From: Mycolicibacter minnesotensis
Lineage (GTDB): Bacteria > Actinomycetota > Actinomycetes > Mycobacteriales > Mycobacteriaceae
Reading direction: 5' to 3'
NCBI RefSeq assembly: GCF_010731755.1
Contig: NZ_AP022589.1
Span: 310,001 to 374,000, forward strand
Length of the DNA stretch: 64,000 bases
The position numbers and the translations under genes are program-made. Under the pieces are notes generated by a model, which was given only the letters and a program-made list of their open reading frames with translations, made no database searches and had not been told where the DNA came from. This document shows, piece after piece, positions 1-8,926 of this stretch. Numbering within the stretch: position 1 is the first letter of the stretch; each line of letters opens with the position of its first letter.

Positions 1-1273
1 CAACGGCGGCAACGGCGGTATCGGCGGCAACGGCGCAACCGGTAGCTTCGCCAACGGCGGCAGCGGCGAGGGCGGGAACGGCGGTACCGGCGGCGCCGGT
101 GGTGCCGTTGGCGCAGGCGGTATCGGCGGAGCAGGCGGCACGGCACCCAATGGCATCGCGGGCGGCGGCGGGAACAACGGCGTCGGTGGTACCACGGCCG
201 GCAACGGAGGCGCCGGGGGCACCGGTGCCAACGGCGGCACCTTTGTCAGTCCCGGCGCTACCGGCACGGTGACCGCTGGCACCGGCGCGGTAGGTGGCAC
301 CGGCGGTCTAGCCGCCGGCACCGCGCCCGGCCAGGGCGGCGGCGGAGGAGGCGGCGGCGGCGGCGCCGAGGTCGCCACCGTCGCGGGTGGCACCGCCACC
401 GGCACCGCGACCGGCGGCGCCGGCGGGGTAGGTGGCAACGGCACCGGCACCTCCGACGGCGGCACCGGCGGCAGAGGCGGCAACGCCACCATCGTCTCCG
501 ACGGCGACGGCAGCGCCGCCACGGGCACCGCTACCGGCGGGGCAGGTGGGGCAGGCAGCACCGACGGCGGTACCGGCGGCACGGGCGGCGAAGCCGGCGT
601 CACCACGGCCGGTGGCAGCACCATCACCACCGGTACCACCACCGGCGGGGCCGGCGGCAACGCCGGCAACGGTCTTGACGGCGGGAACGGCGGCAACGGC
701 ACTGTTGGCGCCGCCGCAGGCAGCACCATCACCACCGGCACCGGCACCGGCGGGGCCGGCGGCAATGCCGGCACCGGAATTAACGGCGGCGCCGGCGGCA
801 CCGGCGGCGAGGCCGGCGTTATCGCCTCCGGTGGCGGTAGCGTCACCACCGGCGTCACCACCGGCGGGGCCGGCGGTGACGGTGGCGTCAGCGGCACCAA
901 CGGCGGTAGCGGCGGGGACGGCGGAGCAGGCGGAGCGGGCGCGGTCACCTCGACCGGCCAAACCGGTGTCGCCGGGACCGGCACCGGCGGGGCCGGGGGC
1001 ACCGGCGGCAACGGCGGCAACGGCGCCGACGGCGGCACCGGAGGTATCGGCGGTATCGGTATCGGCACCGGCGGCAACGCCGGTACGGGCGGCGCCGGCG
1101 GCGTCGGCGGCAACGGCGGGACACCCGGGAATGCCGGCTCCGGTATCGGCGGCAACGGCGGCAACGGCGGCAACGGGACCGGCGCCACCGGCGGCGTCGG
1201 AACACCCGGCGGCCCCGGCGGTGCCAACGGCACCCCCGGCACGCCCGGCACCGACGGCGCAAACGCGCCGTAG
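1..1273 (+). CDS. PE_PGRS family protein, C-terminal part (5' end outside window)
   Basis: The frame is open from base 2 to a TAG at 1271-1273. It encodes about 423 residues of almost pure Gly-Gly-Ala/Gly-Gly-Asn repeats, the PGRS type found in mycobacterial PE_PGRS proteins. No PE domain is visible because the gene begins upstream. Within the array a Thr-rich module recurs (residues like TTGTTTGGAGGNAG, near bases 600-900), which suggests internal duplication. The protein ends in Pro/Gly-rich TPGTDGANAP with no extra C-terminal domain. An ATG-type start at base 269 is only an internal codon, since the same frame is already PGRS upstream. The PGRS class is certain. Whether a PE domain or a signal peptide precedes it, as in the gene at 21286-22827, cannot be seen. 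Confidence 0.85.
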   Translation, partial: NGGNGGIGGNGATGSFANGGSGEGGNGGTGGAGGAVGAGGIGGAGGTAPNGIAGGGGNNGVGGTTAGNGGAGGTGANGGTFVSPGATGTVTAGTGAVGGTGGLAAGTAPGQGGGGGGGGGGAEVATVAGGTATGTATGGAGGVGGNGTGTSDGGTGGRGGNATIVSDGDGSAATGTATGGAGGAGSTDGGTGGTGGEAGVTTAGGSTITTGTTTGGAGGNAGNGLDGGNGGNGTVGAAAGSTITTGTGTGGAGGNAGTGINGGAGGTGGEAGVIASGGGSVTTGVTTGGAGGDGGVSGTNGGSGGDGGAGGAGAVTSTGQTGVAGTGTGGAGGTGGNGGNGADGGTGGIGGIGIGTGGNAGTGGAGGVGGNGGTPGNAGSGIGGNGGNGGNGTGATGGVGTPGGPGGANGTPGTPGTDGANAP

Positions 1274-1328
1274 AAGTTGCGGTCAACTCGGCGCGGCAGT
1301 GTCGCCGATGCGCCTCGAGGCCAGCTTG

Positions 1329-1378
1329 GGGCGGAGGGCAATCGAGTCCACGGGACCGTGGAAGGTTGCCCTCGGCCC
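1329..1378. terminator. Strong hairpin between convergent PE_PGRS and dprA
   Basis: The outer arms, GGGCGGAGGGCAA and TTGCCCTCGGCCC, pair with one mismatch. An inner perfect stem TCCACGG/CCGTGGA lies inside them. There is no T-tract, which is usual for mycobacterial hairpin terminators. Its place in the 249-bp gap between two convergent genes supports a bidirectional terminator role, which is an inference. Confidence 0.55.
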
Positions 1379-1522
1379 GAACCAAAGCGCTAGTGATCAA
1401 CCAACCCGAAACGCTCGGCTCTTCCGGTCGCCGCCGACGCCAGTTCAACAGGCGTGGCCTTCTCTCGTTGGGTGTGCTACTTGAGCTGGACGCGATCCAC
1501 ATGGCCGAGGGACATGAATGAA

Positions 1523-2653
1523 CTAGCGGGCCCGAGTGATCCGCCAAGAACCGTCGCGCCGCTCGGCCAGCCCTGCCACCTCCAGCAGTGCCAGTGGGCC
1601 GAACACCTGCGCGGGGGCCAGCCCGGATGCGACGGCGATCTGATCGACGGTGAGCACGCCGCGGCCGGGCAGTGCTTCATAGACCTGACGTTCAGCGACG
1701 CTGAGTCCGTCCAATGGGGTGACCGGCCGTGGCGGGTCTTGCGCCAGCTCCCCGACGCGGCCCACCAGCTCGATCACCTCGTCGGCCCGGGTCACCAGTT
1801 CCGCACCCCCGCGCAGCAACACATGGCACCCGGCTGAGGCCGCACTCGTGACCGGACCCGGAACCGCGGCCACTGGCCTGCCCAACAGCCGCGCCCATGC
1901 GGCGGTGTTGGCCGCTCCGCTGCGCAGTCCGGCCTCCACCACCACCGTCGCCCCTGCCAGCGCCGCCACCAGCCGATTGCGGGTCAAGAAGCGATACCGG
2001 GCCGGGCGGACCCCGGGCGGGTATTCGGTGACCAGCAATCCGTGGGTGCCGATACGGTGCAGCAGCGCCGAATGGCCTGCTGGGTAGGCGATGTCGATTC
2101 CGCCGGCGAGCACGGCCACCGTTATGCCGGCGGCGGCAAGCGCGGCCCGGTGCGCCACGCCGTCAATTCCGTAGGCTCCTCCGGACACCACTGCCACGTC
2201 GTGTTCGGCCAGACCGCCGGACAGGTCCGCGGCCACCAGCTCCCCGTAGCTGGTCGCAGCGCGGGTACCGACAATCGCGGTGGCCCGTTCGGCGACCTCG
2301 TCCAGATGTGCCGGGCCCAGTGCCCAGAGCACCAGGGGCGGCCGGCAGTCCGGTCGGGAGGCGCCAGCGCCACCGAAAGCGGCGAACGCCAGCACGGGCC
2401 ACTCCGGATCGTCGGATGTGATCAGCCGGCCACCACGGCTTGCCAGCAGCCGCAGATCGGCGGCGGACACATCGATATCTCGCCGGGCTTCGGTGTGCCG
2501 GGCCAGTTCGGAGCCAACGGCACCACGACGAATCCGCTCCGCGGCTTCCACCGGCCCGACCTGCCCGACCAGTGCGGCGAGTTCGCGGCTCGGCGGCTCG
2601 GCAACGCGCGACAGGTAGGCCCACGCCAGCATCGTGGTGTCTGCGACGCTCAT
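1523..2653 (-). CDS. dprA: DNA processing protein DprA (Smf)
   Basis: This 376-residue protein is a DprA/Smf orthologue. In naturally competent bacteria DprA loads RecA onto incoming single-stranded DNA. The Rossmann-like core is clear: GTRAATSYG near residue 130, SGGAYGIDGVAHRAAL near 155-170, and a conserved LVTEYPPG followed by FLTRNRLVAALA and VVVEAGLRSG. An N-terminal helical segment and a C-terminal winged-helix-like tail (VDQIAVASGLAPAQV) complete the usual domain order. Its start overlaps the stop of comM by 4 bp, so the two are probably co-transcribed. Mycobacteria are not known to be naturally competent in the classical sense, so its role here may be in recombination or conjugal transfer. 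Confidence 0.93.
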   Translation of the reverse strand: MSVADTTMLAWAYLSRVAEPPSRELAALVGQVGPVEAAERIRRGAVGSELARHTEARRDIDVSAADLRLLASRGGRLITSDDPEWPVLAFAAFGGAGASRPDCRPPLVLWALGPAHLDEVAERATAIVGTRAATSYGELVAADLSGGLAEHDVAVVSGGAYGIDGVAHRAALAAAGITVAVLAGGIDIAYPAGHSALLHRIGTHGLLVTEYPPGVRPARYRFLTRNRLVAALAGATVVVEAGLRSGAANTAAWARLLGRPVAAVPGPVTSAASAGCHVLLRGGAELVTRADEVIELVGRVGELAQDPPRPVTPLDGLSVAERQVYEALPGRGVLTVDQIAVASGLAPAQVFGPLALLEVAGLAERRDGSWRITRAR

Positions 2654-4161
2654 CGGGACGCACCTGGTTGGCGGAAGCTCAGGGCTGCGGACACCTCGTC
2701 CAGCCCGGGCGAGCTCCGGCCGGCGAGATCACTCAGTGTCCACGCAACCCGCAGGGTGCGGTTGGCACCCCGAATGGACAACAGACCGCGGTCCAGCGCC
2801 CTACGCAGCGGAGCCATTGCTGCGGAACCGAGCCGAAACCTGCGGCGCAGCAGCGCCCCGCTGACTTCGGCGTTGGTGTGGAAACCATGCGGTTCCCAGC
2901 GTTGGGCCGCAGCGGCACGTGCGCTGGCTACCCGCGCCCGCACCGCGGCGGTGGGCTCACCGTCGATGGCCGAGAACGCGCCGGCCCGCACCGGGTGCAT
3001 CTCCACCCGCAGGTCCACCCGGTCCAGCAGGGGGCCCGACAGCCGGCCGAGGTAACGCCGCTTCTCGATCGACTTGCAGGTGCAGTCCCTGGGGTCCGCG
3101 GGTGCACAAGGGCAGGGGTTGGCCGCCATCACCAATTGGAATCGGGCCGGATAGCAGGCCACGCCGTCGCGGCGGGCCAGCCGGATCTCACCGTCCTCCA
3201 GCGGTGTTCGCAGCGCTTCCAATGCGCTGACCCGGATCTCGGCACACTCGTCGAGGAACAGCACGCCGCGGTGCGCGCGGCTCACGGCGCCGGGGCGCGC
3301 CATTCCCGAGCCGCCACCCACCAGCGCCGCCACACTCGCGCTGTGATGCGGCGCGATGAAAGGCGGCCGGGTGATCAGCGGCGCGCTGCCCGACAGCAGT
3401 CCGGCCACCGAATGGATAGCGGTGACCTCGAGTGACTCGGCTTCGGTCAAAGGCGGCAGCAGTCCGGGAAGCCTTTGGGCCAGCATGGTTTTGCCTATTC
3501 CGGGAGGTCCGGTCAGCATCAAATGATGTGAACCGGCAGCGGCCACCTCGACGGCGAACCGGGCTTGGGCCTGACCGACCACGTCGGCCAGGTCCGCAAC
3601 CCGATCGGCCACCGGAGCCGCGGTGGTGACCCGACCCTGGAGGCGGTCCGAGCCTGTCATCCAGCCGTACAACTGACCCAACGTGGCCACGCCGTAGACC
3701 TCGATACCGTCCACAAGGCTGGCTTCGGCGAGGTTGTCCACTGGGACCACGGCTGCCCTCCAGCCCGCGTTCTTGGCGGCAAGCACGGCGGGCAGCACTC
3801 CGTGTACTGGCCGCACCCGCCCGTCGAGTGCCAGCTCACCGAGCAACACGGTGTTGGCCAACCGCGGCCACGGCGCCTTTCGATCCGCGGAGAGCACCGC
3901 GGCGGCCAAGGCTATGTCGTACACCGAACCCATCTTCGGCAGGGTCGCCGGCGACAGTGCCAGGGTCAGCCTGGCCGCCGGCCACCGTTGACCGCTGTTG
4001 GTGATCGCTGCCCGGACGCGATCGCGTGACTCGTGAAGCGCGGCATCGGGTAGCCCCACCAGATGCACGCCGGGCAGTCCCGAGGAGATGTCCGCCTCGA
4101 TCTCCACGATCAAGCCGTCGAGACCGCGCACTGCCACCGAGAATGCCCGCCCCAGTGCCAT
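2650..4161 (-). CDS. comM: ComM/YifB family AAA+ ATPase (Mg-chelatase-like)
   Basis: This 503-residue protein is a full-length YifB/ComM family member. In Vibrio, ComM is a hexameric branch-migration helicase that helps integrate transformed DNA. The N-terminal part (about residues 1-180) is the Lon-protease-like ChlI domain, beginning ALGRAFSVAVRGLDG. The central AAA+ module carries Walker A GPPGIGKTM and Walker B GVLFLDECAE. A C-terminal Mg-chelatase domain follows, with ANPCPCA and the Cys-rich DPRDCTCK. The gene abuts yraN with no gap and overlaps dprA by 4 bp, giving a yraN-comM-dprA unit as in M. tuberculosis. Confidence 0.93.
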   Translation of the reverse strand: MALGRAFSVAVRGLDGLIVEIEADISSGLPGVHLVGLPDAALHESRDRVRAAITNSGQRWPAARLTLALSPATLPKMGSVYDIALAAAVLSADRKAPWPRLANTVLLGELALDGRVRPVHGVLPAVLAAKNAGWRAAVVPVDNLAEASLVDGIEVYGVATLGQLYGWMTGSDRLQGRVTTAAPVADRVADLADVVGQAQARFAVEVAAAGSHHLMLTGPPGIGKTMLAQRLPGLLPPLTEAESLEVTAIHSVAGLLSGSAPLITRPPFIAPHHSASVAALVGGGSGMARPGAVSRAHRGVLFLDECAEIRVSALEALRTPLEDGEIRLARRDGVACYPARFQLVMAANPCPCAPADPRDCTCKSIEKRRYLGRLSGPLLDRVDLRVEMHPVRAGAFSAIDGEPTAAVRARVASARAAAAQRWEPHGFHTNAEVSGALLRRRFRLGSAAMAPLRRALDRGLLSIRGANRTLRVAWTLSDLAGRSSPGLDEVSAALSFRQPGASR

Positions 4162-4551
4162 TCAGCCCACCCCCTGCAGGTGAGTGATCTCCGGGGCGCG
4201 GCGCCGGCCGATCCGCACCGTGATCACGTCGAGCCGGATCTCGTCCCAGTGGGCCTGCTGGCCGCCCAGCCACGCGCCCGCCAGCCGACGCAACCTGCGC
4301 ACCTTCTCGGGTGGTACCGCATACGCCAGCCCGCCAAAACCGTCTCCGCTGCGGGCCTTTACCTCGACGAAGACCACCGTGCGCGCCACGGGGTCGGCGA
4401 CGATCACGTCCAGTTCGCCGTACCGGCAACGCCAGTTCCGGGCCAGAATGGCCCAGCCCTGCGCCATCAGATGGTCGACGGCCAGTTGTTCTCCGAGCGC
4501 TCCCAGCTCGGAGCGGGTCATGGTTGTCATGCCCGTCAGGGTCGGTGGCAA
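4162..4551 (-). CDS. yraN: YraN family (UPF0102) nuclease-like protein
   Basis: This 129-residue protein belongs to the YraN/UPF0102 family, which has a restriction-endonuclease-like fold and no settled function. The diagnostic segment is GELDVIVADPVARTVVFVEVKAR, here cited only by its ends: GELDVIV near residue 45 and FVEVKARSGDG near 60. It contains the E-D-ExK nuclease pattern. The stop codon directly abuts the comM start. An alternative start eight codons in (TTMTRSELG) is possible. The length matches the mycobacterial orthologue. Confidence 0.88.
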   Translation of the reverse strand: MPPTLTGMTTMTRSELGALGEQLAVDHLMAQGWAILARNWRCRYGELDVIVADPVARTVVFVEVKARSGDGFGGLAYAVPPEKVRRLRRLAGAWLGGQQAHWDEIRLDVITVRIGRRRAPEITHLQGVG

Positions 4552-4648
4552 CTCCGACAGAGTGCAGCCCAGCCAGACCGAAAACGTGTGGCGGGCGTTG
4601 AGTTATCCCCAACCGCGGCTTCGTCCACAGCCGCCAAGACCGGCAAGA

Positions 4649-5311
4649 TCAGCCGTGCACCCCCGGCGCCCGAACGATCAACGGCACGCCAGGAAAGTAG
4701 GCCGCCATCTCAGCCCGCGCGCGCCGCAAAGCCGCGGTGCCGTACCCCTTCTTGCGGTGATCGGGGTGAATCCAGATCCGCACGTTCACCTCGCCGTGGT
4801 TGAGGTCACCGAAGACCATCCCCACCTTCTGCCCACCGTCGATGGCGACGAACAAGGCGGCGTCCTCGTCATCCACGCGGGCCAGCGCTGAACTGATCTC
4901 GTCACCGAGATCACCGGCGGGCCGGCCGGTCCCGTCAGCACTAGCACCGACATCCACGGTCCGATCGGCCAGAATGTCGCGGTCTTGCTCACCGGAGAAC
5001 AGTCGAAGCGCCAACGACTCTCCTGAACTGGCCGGCCGGTCACCGAGGATGAAGGTCAGCTCGTTGTTGAGGTCTTCGAGCTCGTCGGCAATCCGGCTCC
5101 GGGAATCTTTGGTCAGCTGACCCAACGACATCCCGATCACCGCTTCGCAGCCCAGCGGCGAGACGCTGAGCAGCTCGGCGATCGCGTGCACGGCCGAGTC
5201 ACGGTCGTCGGAATCGACGATAACGTCGAGCACCTCATGACGGCGTTCCATGGCCTTGAGCAGGGCATCTGTGATTTCACGGCGGGTGACGGCACGGTCG
5301 ACAGCGGTCAT
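4649..5311 (-). CDS. GNAT acetyltransferase with an N-terminal GyrA-like helical module
   Basis: This 220-residue protein has two parts. The C-terminal half, about residues 130-215, is a GNAT acetyltransferase: VRIWIHPDHRKKGYGTAALR holds the R-x-x-G-x-G/A acetyl-CoA loop and is followed by MAAYFPGVPLIVRAPG. The N-terminal part, about residues 10-85, reads like the coiled-coil segment of DNA gyrase/topoisomerase IV A subunits (ALLKAMERRHEVLDVIVDSD, then AVIGMSLGQLT). The substrate is unknown. It sits where M. tuberculosis carries fdhD and fdhF, between yraN and the DUF2469 gene. Both flanking gaps are short, so it could share their transcript. The GNAT call is firm. The GyrA-like resemblance was read by eye. 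Confidence 0.85.
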   Translation of the reverse strand: MTAVDRAVTRREITDALLKAMERRHEVLDVIVDSDDRDSAVHAIAELLSVSPLGCEAVIGMSLGQLTKDSRSRIADELEDLNNELTFILGDRPASSGESLALRLFSGEQDRDILADRTVDVGASADGTGRPAGDLGDEISSALARVDDEDAALFVAIDGGQKVGMVFGDLNHGEVNVRIWIHPDHRKKGYGTAALRRARAEMAAYFPGVPLIVRAPGVHG

Positions 5312-5350
5312 GGGAGTCAGCCTAGACCGAAGCCGGCGCCGCCGCGATGT

Positions 5351-5656
5351 CTACTCCGGCAGCCGCAGCTCGGGCTTCTCTACCTCTTCGATGTTGACGT
5401 CTTTGAAGGTGACTACCCGCACCTGCTTGACGAACCGGGCCGGCCGGTACATGTCCCACACCCAGGCGTCGGCCAGCCGCAGCTCGAAATACACCTCACC
5501 GTCGGCGTTGCGGGGCACCATCTCGACGCTGTTGGCCAGGTAGAAGCGCCGTTCGGTCTCCACGACGTAACTGAACTGCCCCACGATGTCCTTGTATTCG
5601 CGGTACAGCGAGAGTTCCATCTCGGTTTCGTACTTCTCGAGATCCTCGGCACTCAT
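5351..5656 (-). CDS. DUF2469 family conserved actinobacterial protein
   Basis: This 101-residue acidic protein begins [20 protein letters not shown] and continues [20 protein letters not shown]. It is the small DUF2469 protein (Rv2901c in M. tuberculosis) that follows rnhB throughout Actinobacteria. No function is established. Its ATG overlaps the rnhB stop in an ATGA arrangement, which indicates translational coupling to rnhB. Confidence 0.92.
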   Translation of the reverse strand: MSAEDLEKYETEMELSLYREYKDIVGQFSYVVETERRFYLANSVEMVPRNADGEVYFELRLADAWVWDMYRPARFVKQVRVVTFKDVNIEEVEKPELRLPE

Positions 5657-6357
5657 CGGCTCAGCTGTCCTTCTGCTCGGTTCGTCCCCATTGTCGTCGC
5701 GCCCGCCATCGCCCGTGCGACGTTGCGCACGTTGATAAACGAGTAGCGATGTTGGCTGCTCGGTCCCAACTCCGCCAAAGCTGCGGTGTGCGCCGCAGTG
5801 GAGTAGCCCTTGTGCACCGCGAAGCCGTAGCCGGGATCATCCAGGGTTGCCATGTAGCGGTCACGACAGACCTTGGCCAGCACGCTGGCCGCGGCGATAC
5901 AGGCGGCTGCCCCGTCACCGCCGATCACCGGGAGCGACGGCATCGGCAGGCCCGGCACCCGGAAGCCGTCGGAGAGCACGTAGCCCGGCCGCACTGCCAA
6001 CCCGGCGACCGCACGCCGCATGCCCTCGATGTTGGCGGCGTGCACCCCGCGCACATCGACATCAGCAGGCTCGATGAACACCACATGGTAAGCCAGCGCG
6101 TACCTGCGGATCAGCGGGAACAGCTGCTCGCGGGCCTTCTCGGTGAGCTTCTTGGAGTCGTCGAGCACCGCCAGGGCGGCGGGTCTTCCCGGCCCGAGCA
6201 CGCAGGCGGCCACTACCAAGGGTCCAGCACAGGCGCCGCGGCCCACCTCGTCCACTCCGGCGACCGGGCCCAGCCCGCTGCGGTAGAGCGCCGACTCCAA
6301 AGTGCGCAGCCCCGGTGAGCGGCGGATCACCGTGCGCGGCGGCCAAGCCGGGGCCAT
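5653..6357 (-). CDS. rnhB: Ribonuclease HII
   Basis: RNase HII cuts the RNA strand of RNA-DNA hybrids and starts removal of single ribonucleotides from DNA. The catalytic motifs are present: [17 protein letters not shown] at the N-terminus, DDSKKL, LSDGF and [14 protein letters not shown] place the start at ATG 6357 ([17 protein letters not shown], 234 residues). It matches the M. tuberculosis N-terminus and lies 2 bp after the lepB stop. The frame stays open upstream to 6489, but that extension runs through lepB and is not needed. It overlaps the following DUF2469 gene by 4 bp. Confidence 0.94.
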   Translation of the reverse strand: MAPAWPPRTVIRRSPGLRTLESALYRSGLGPVAGVDEVGRGACAGPLVVAACVLGPGRPAALAVLDDSKKLTEKAREQLFPLIRRYALAYHVVFIEPADVDVRGVHAANIEGMRRAVAGLAVRPGYVLSDGFRVPGLPMPSLPVIGGDGAAACIAAASVLAKVCRDRYMATLDDPGYGFAVHKGYSTAAHTAALAELGPSSQHRYSFINVRNVARAMAGATTMGTNRAEGQLSR

Positions 6358-6359
6358 GG

Positions 6360-7166
6360 CTACGGGCCCTGCTGCGGGTTTATCGCTCTCACCAGCCCCC
6401 AGCGCGACGGTGGCCAGGCGATGAACCGGGTCTTGCCGATCACGTTGGCCACCGGCACGGTGCCGGCGTCCAGGTCGTCTCCGGTACACAGGATCCGGTG
6501 GGCCAGGTCGGGCTGGACCTGCACCGAGTCGCAGTGAGCGCGCGAGTCTGAAGAATGGGTGCGGTTGTCACCCATCACCCACAACCGGCTCTCGGGCACG
6601 GTCACCGGACCGAACTCGTTGCCCAGGCAGGGATAGACCATCGGATCCACCATCAGCGTGGCCGGGTTCAGGTATGGCTCATGCAGCCGTTTGCCGTCGA
6701 CAGTCAGGCCGGTGTCGTTGCGGCACTGGACCGTCTGACCACCCACTGCGATGACCCGCTTGACCAGATCGTTCTCGTCGGGCGGCACGAATCCGATGAA
6801 TGACAGCGCATTCTGCACCCAGCGCACCGGCGTGTTGGTAGACCGGATCGACTTGTAGCCCACGTTCCACGACGGGGGGCCGCGGAAGACGACGACGTCG
6901 CCGGGCTGCGGCGTAGTGAACCGGTAAGTGACCTTGTCGACCATGATCCGGTCACCGACACAACCGTGGCATCCGTGCAGCGTCGGCTCCATCGACTCCG
7001 ACGGAATCAGGTAGGGACGCGCGACAAAGGTCAGCATCAGGTAATACAGCACCAACGCGATCGTTACCAGCACGACCGACTCGCGGAGGGTGCTGTGCTT
7101 ACCGTCCTCGACTGGCTCGGCCGTCTCGGAGGCACTCTCGGGCGATGAGCCCGTGGATTCGGTCAC
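6360..7166 (-). CDS. lepB: Type I signal peptidase LepB
   Basis: This 268-residue membrane-anchored serine protease removes signal peptides from Sec and Tat substrates. A cytoplasmic acidic N-terminus (about 30 residues) precedes one strong transmembrane segment ([19 protein letters not shown]). The catalytic serine lies in [11 protein letters not shown] and the general-base lysine in [11 protein letters not shown]. The conserved [11 protein letters not shown] box follows. It lies between rplS and rnhB as in other mycobacteria and is probably co-transcribed with rnhB, since only 2 bp separate them. Confidence 0.95.
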   Translation of the reverse strand: MTESTGSSPESASETAEPVEDGKHSTLRESVVLVTIALVLYYLMLTFVARPYLIPSESMEPTLHGCHGCVGDRIMVDKVTYRFTTPQPGDVVVFRGPPSWNVGYKSIRSTNTPVRWVQNALSFIGFVPPDENDLVKRVIAVGGQTVQCRNDTGLTVDGKRLHEPYLNPATLMVDPMVYPCLGNEFGPVTVPESRLWVMGDNRTHSSDSRAHCDSVQVQPDLAHRILCTGDDLDAGTVPVANVIGKTRFIAWPPSRWGLVRAINPQQGP

Positions 7167-7218
7167 GGGATCAGCGTAATGACCGCGTCGGAGTTACCCG
7201 AGACCGCCCGAAGACCCT

Positions 7219-7250
7219 GGCGGCCGTAGCCCCACAGGAGCGGGGCCGCC
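7219..7250 (-). terminator. Hairpin downstream of rplS, possible terminator or attenuator
   Basis: On the minus strand, just after the rplS stop, GGCGGC-CCCGC pairs with GGGG-ctac-GGCCGCC through two stacked stems. No T-run follows. It lies in the 94-bp gap between rplS and lepB and may reduce read-through into lepB, which is an inference. Confidence 0.35.
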
Positions 7251-7260
7251 GAGGGCAAGC

Positions 7261-7602
7261 TCAGCGCTTTTCCTTGATCTTGGCCTTCTTGCCGCGCAGC
7301 TCACGCAGGTAGTACAGCTTGGCGCGTCGCACGTCACCGCGAACCAGGACGTCGATGTGGTCGACGTTCGGCGAGTGCACCGGGAAGGTCCGCTCCACGC
7401 CGACGCCGTAGCTCTCCTTGCGGACGGTGAACGTCTCGCGGACGCCACTGCCCTGTCGCCGGATGACCACACCCTTGAACACCTGGATGCGCTCCTTGGA
7501 GCCCTCGATGACCTTCACGTGCACGTTGACCGTGTCGCCGGGGGCGAAGGCCGGGATGTCGTCGCGCAGCGACGCCTTGTCGACGATGTCCAGCGTGTTC
7601 AT
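7261..7602 (-). CDS. rplS: 50S ribosomal protein L19
   Basis: This 113-residue protein is L19, which sits at the 30S-50S interface. It starts [20 protein letters not shown] and has the family signature [13 protein letters not shown] followed by [19 protein letters not shown]. The basic tail [11 protein letters not shown] is typical. The start at ATG 7602 gives the standard length. The same frame is open to 7881, but the extra N-terminal sequence is not L19-like and is taken as untranslated leader. A candidate promoter lies at 7764-7792. Confidence 0.97.
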   Translation of the reverse strand: MNTLDIVDKASLRDDIPAFAPGDTVNVHVKVIEGSKERIQVFKGVVIRRQGSGVRETFTVRKESYGVGVERTFPVHSPNVDHIDVLVRGDVRRAKLYYLRELRGKKAKIKEKR

Positions 7603-7763
7603 TGCGGAAACACTTCCTCGCGAGTCGCGGCTGCGGGCCGTCCGGACGCGGAATACGCGTGCGGTCGGTAACCGAGCCGATGGGTTCGGGCACGTTGTCG
7701 CGCTGTGAGGACCGGGACGCCAGGCCCCCGCTGCAGAGTCAACTGCCGGGCGACAACTGCTCA

Positions 7764-7792
7764 ATTGTGCCAGACGCGGCGCAACCAGTGAA
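7764..7792 (-). promoter_or_regulatory. Candidate rplS promoter
   Basis: On the minus strand the sequence has TTCACT, a 17-nt spacer ending GTCTGG, then CACAAT (+ strand ATTGTG at 7764-7769). It fits a SigA-type promoter with four of six matches in each hexamer. The same TCTGGCACAAT string occurs upstream of rpsP. Confidence 0.45.
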
Positions 7793-7967
7793 ATCGTGCA
7801 AATCGCCGCTGGTCGTTCTGCGAGAGGCGCCCTCTCCGTGATAATTCTGGACAGTCCGAACTGCGCGATCTGAGCGCCCACGCGGTAACCTATGCCGCGG
7901 GCCGATGGCTGCAGTGTGGCGAGCCCGTAACCCCTAGTTCGGTGCGATCACGCAACTGACAACTGTT

Positions 7968-7974
7968 GAGGAGG
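7968..7974 (+). promoter_or_regulatory. Ribosome binding site that sets the lppW start
   Basis: GAGGAGG lies 9 nt upstream of GTG 7984 and overlaps the earlier in-frame TTG at 7966. That makes the GTG the better start. Confidence 0.6.
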
Positions 7975-7983
7975 CCACCCGCC

Positions 7984-8892
7984 GTGCGGCCATCGATGCT
8001 TCTGCTGACCATCGTGATGGTGATCTCCACCGTGGTGTTCGGCTGCGACGAGAAGGTCTATGGAGCCGATTCGGTGCGACCGATGCCCAACCATGCGCCC
8101 GAGGTGGCGCCGGTGGCCACCACCATCGAGGTTCCCCGGGCGCCGGCGATCCAACCGGCCGCGGTGGTCGACGGGCTCGCGACGCGCATGCAGGAAGCCA
8201 CCGACGATGCCGCCAAGGTAGGTGCCAACATCTCGGTGGCCGTCCTGGACCGGATCTCACACCAGCTGGTCACCAACGGCAACACCCGGCCGATCGCCAC
8301 CGCCTCGGTGGTCAAATTGTTCATCGCCGACGACCTGTTGCTGCGGCAGCCGGAAGGCGGACTCTCCGCTGACGACAAGGCCGCCCTGGATTCCATGCTG
8401 CGTTCGTCGGACGACGGTGCCGCCGAAACCTTCTGGAACCAAAACGGGCGTAACGCGATCATCACCCGGGTGGCATCCCGCTATGGCCTGGCCAACACCT
8501 CGCCACCGTCGAACGGGGCCTGGTGGAACACGATCAGCACGACGCCGGACCTGGCGCGCTACTACGACATGCTGCTCAACGGCTCCGGCGGCCTGCCACC
8601 AGCGCAAGCCGCCATGATCGTGAACAACCTCGCACAGTCCACCCCGAACGGTCTCGACGGCTACCCACAGCGGTTCGGACTGCCTGAGGGCCTCTATGAC
8701 GAGCCGGTAGCGGTCAAGCAGGGCTGGATGTGCTGCATCGGCAACAACTGGATGCACCTGTCGACCGGAGTGGTCGGGGCGGATCGTCGCTACATCGTGG
8801 TGATCGAGTCCCTGCAGCCCAGCGACGAAGCGACCGCGCGCGACACGATCACCGAGGCCGTCAAGACCATCTTCCCCGGCGGGCGGATCTAG
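7984..8892 (+). CDS. lppW: Lipoprotein LppW, serine beta-lactamase-like fold
   Basis: With the GTG start at 7984 the protein has 302 residues. A hydrophobic signal peptide ends in a lipobox VVFGC with the lipidated Cys at about residue 21. The mature part carries the SxxK motif SVVK (in TASVVKLFIADD), an SDD triad in RSSDDGAAETFW, and a KQG element before WMCCIGNN. This is the pattern of class A beta-lactamase/PBP-like proteins, although real catalysis is unproven. It sits alone on the plus strand between rplS and trmD, exactly as lppW (Rv2905) does in M. tuberculosis. It is presumably anchored on the outer face of the plasma membrane. Confidence 0.85.
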   Translation: MRPSMLLLTIVMVISTVVFGCDEKVYGADSVRPMPNHAPEVAPVATTIEVPRAPAIQPAAVVDGLATRMQEATDDAAKVGANISVAVLDRISHQLVTNGNTRPIATASVVKLFIADDLLLRQPEGGLSADDKAALDSMLRSSDDGAAETFWNQNGRNAIITRVASRYGLANTSPPSNGAWWNTISTTPDLARYYDMLLNGSGGLPPAQAAMIVNNLAQSTPNGLDGYPQRFGLPEGLYDEPVAVKQGWMCCIGNNWMHLSTGVVGADRRYIVVIESLQPSDEATARDTITEAVKTIFPGGRI

Positions 8893-8922
8893 GCGGCGTT
8901 TTCTACCGCCGGCTAAGCCGCC
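8892..8922. terminator. Small GC hairpin between convergent lppW and trmD
   Basis: GGCGGC right at the lppW stop can pair with GCCGCC 20 nt downstream, or alternatively with the nearer CCGCC. It lies in the 34-bp convergent gap. The stem is short, so this is tentative. Confidence 0.3.
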
Positions 8923-8926
8923 TCAG

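Larger units (their letters stand above)
7603..7983. other. Divergent intergenic region rplS / lppW
   Basis: This 381-bp gap contains the rplS leader (about 160 nt downstream of the candidate -10) and the lppW upstream region. A small inverted repeat, CGCGG-taacctatg-CCGCG, occurs near 7881-7899. Nothing in it looks protein-coding. Confidence 0.5.

Noticed and set aside
1..1270. Regular GGCGGC repeats resembling a CRISPR-like array
   Set aside because: Repeats are codon-based PGRS sequence without uniform unit and spacer.
308..1547. Long open frames antisense and in other frames across the PE_PGRS region
   Set aside because: GC-rich Gly codons leave most frames free of stops. Only the plus frame from base 2 encodes PGRS repeats.
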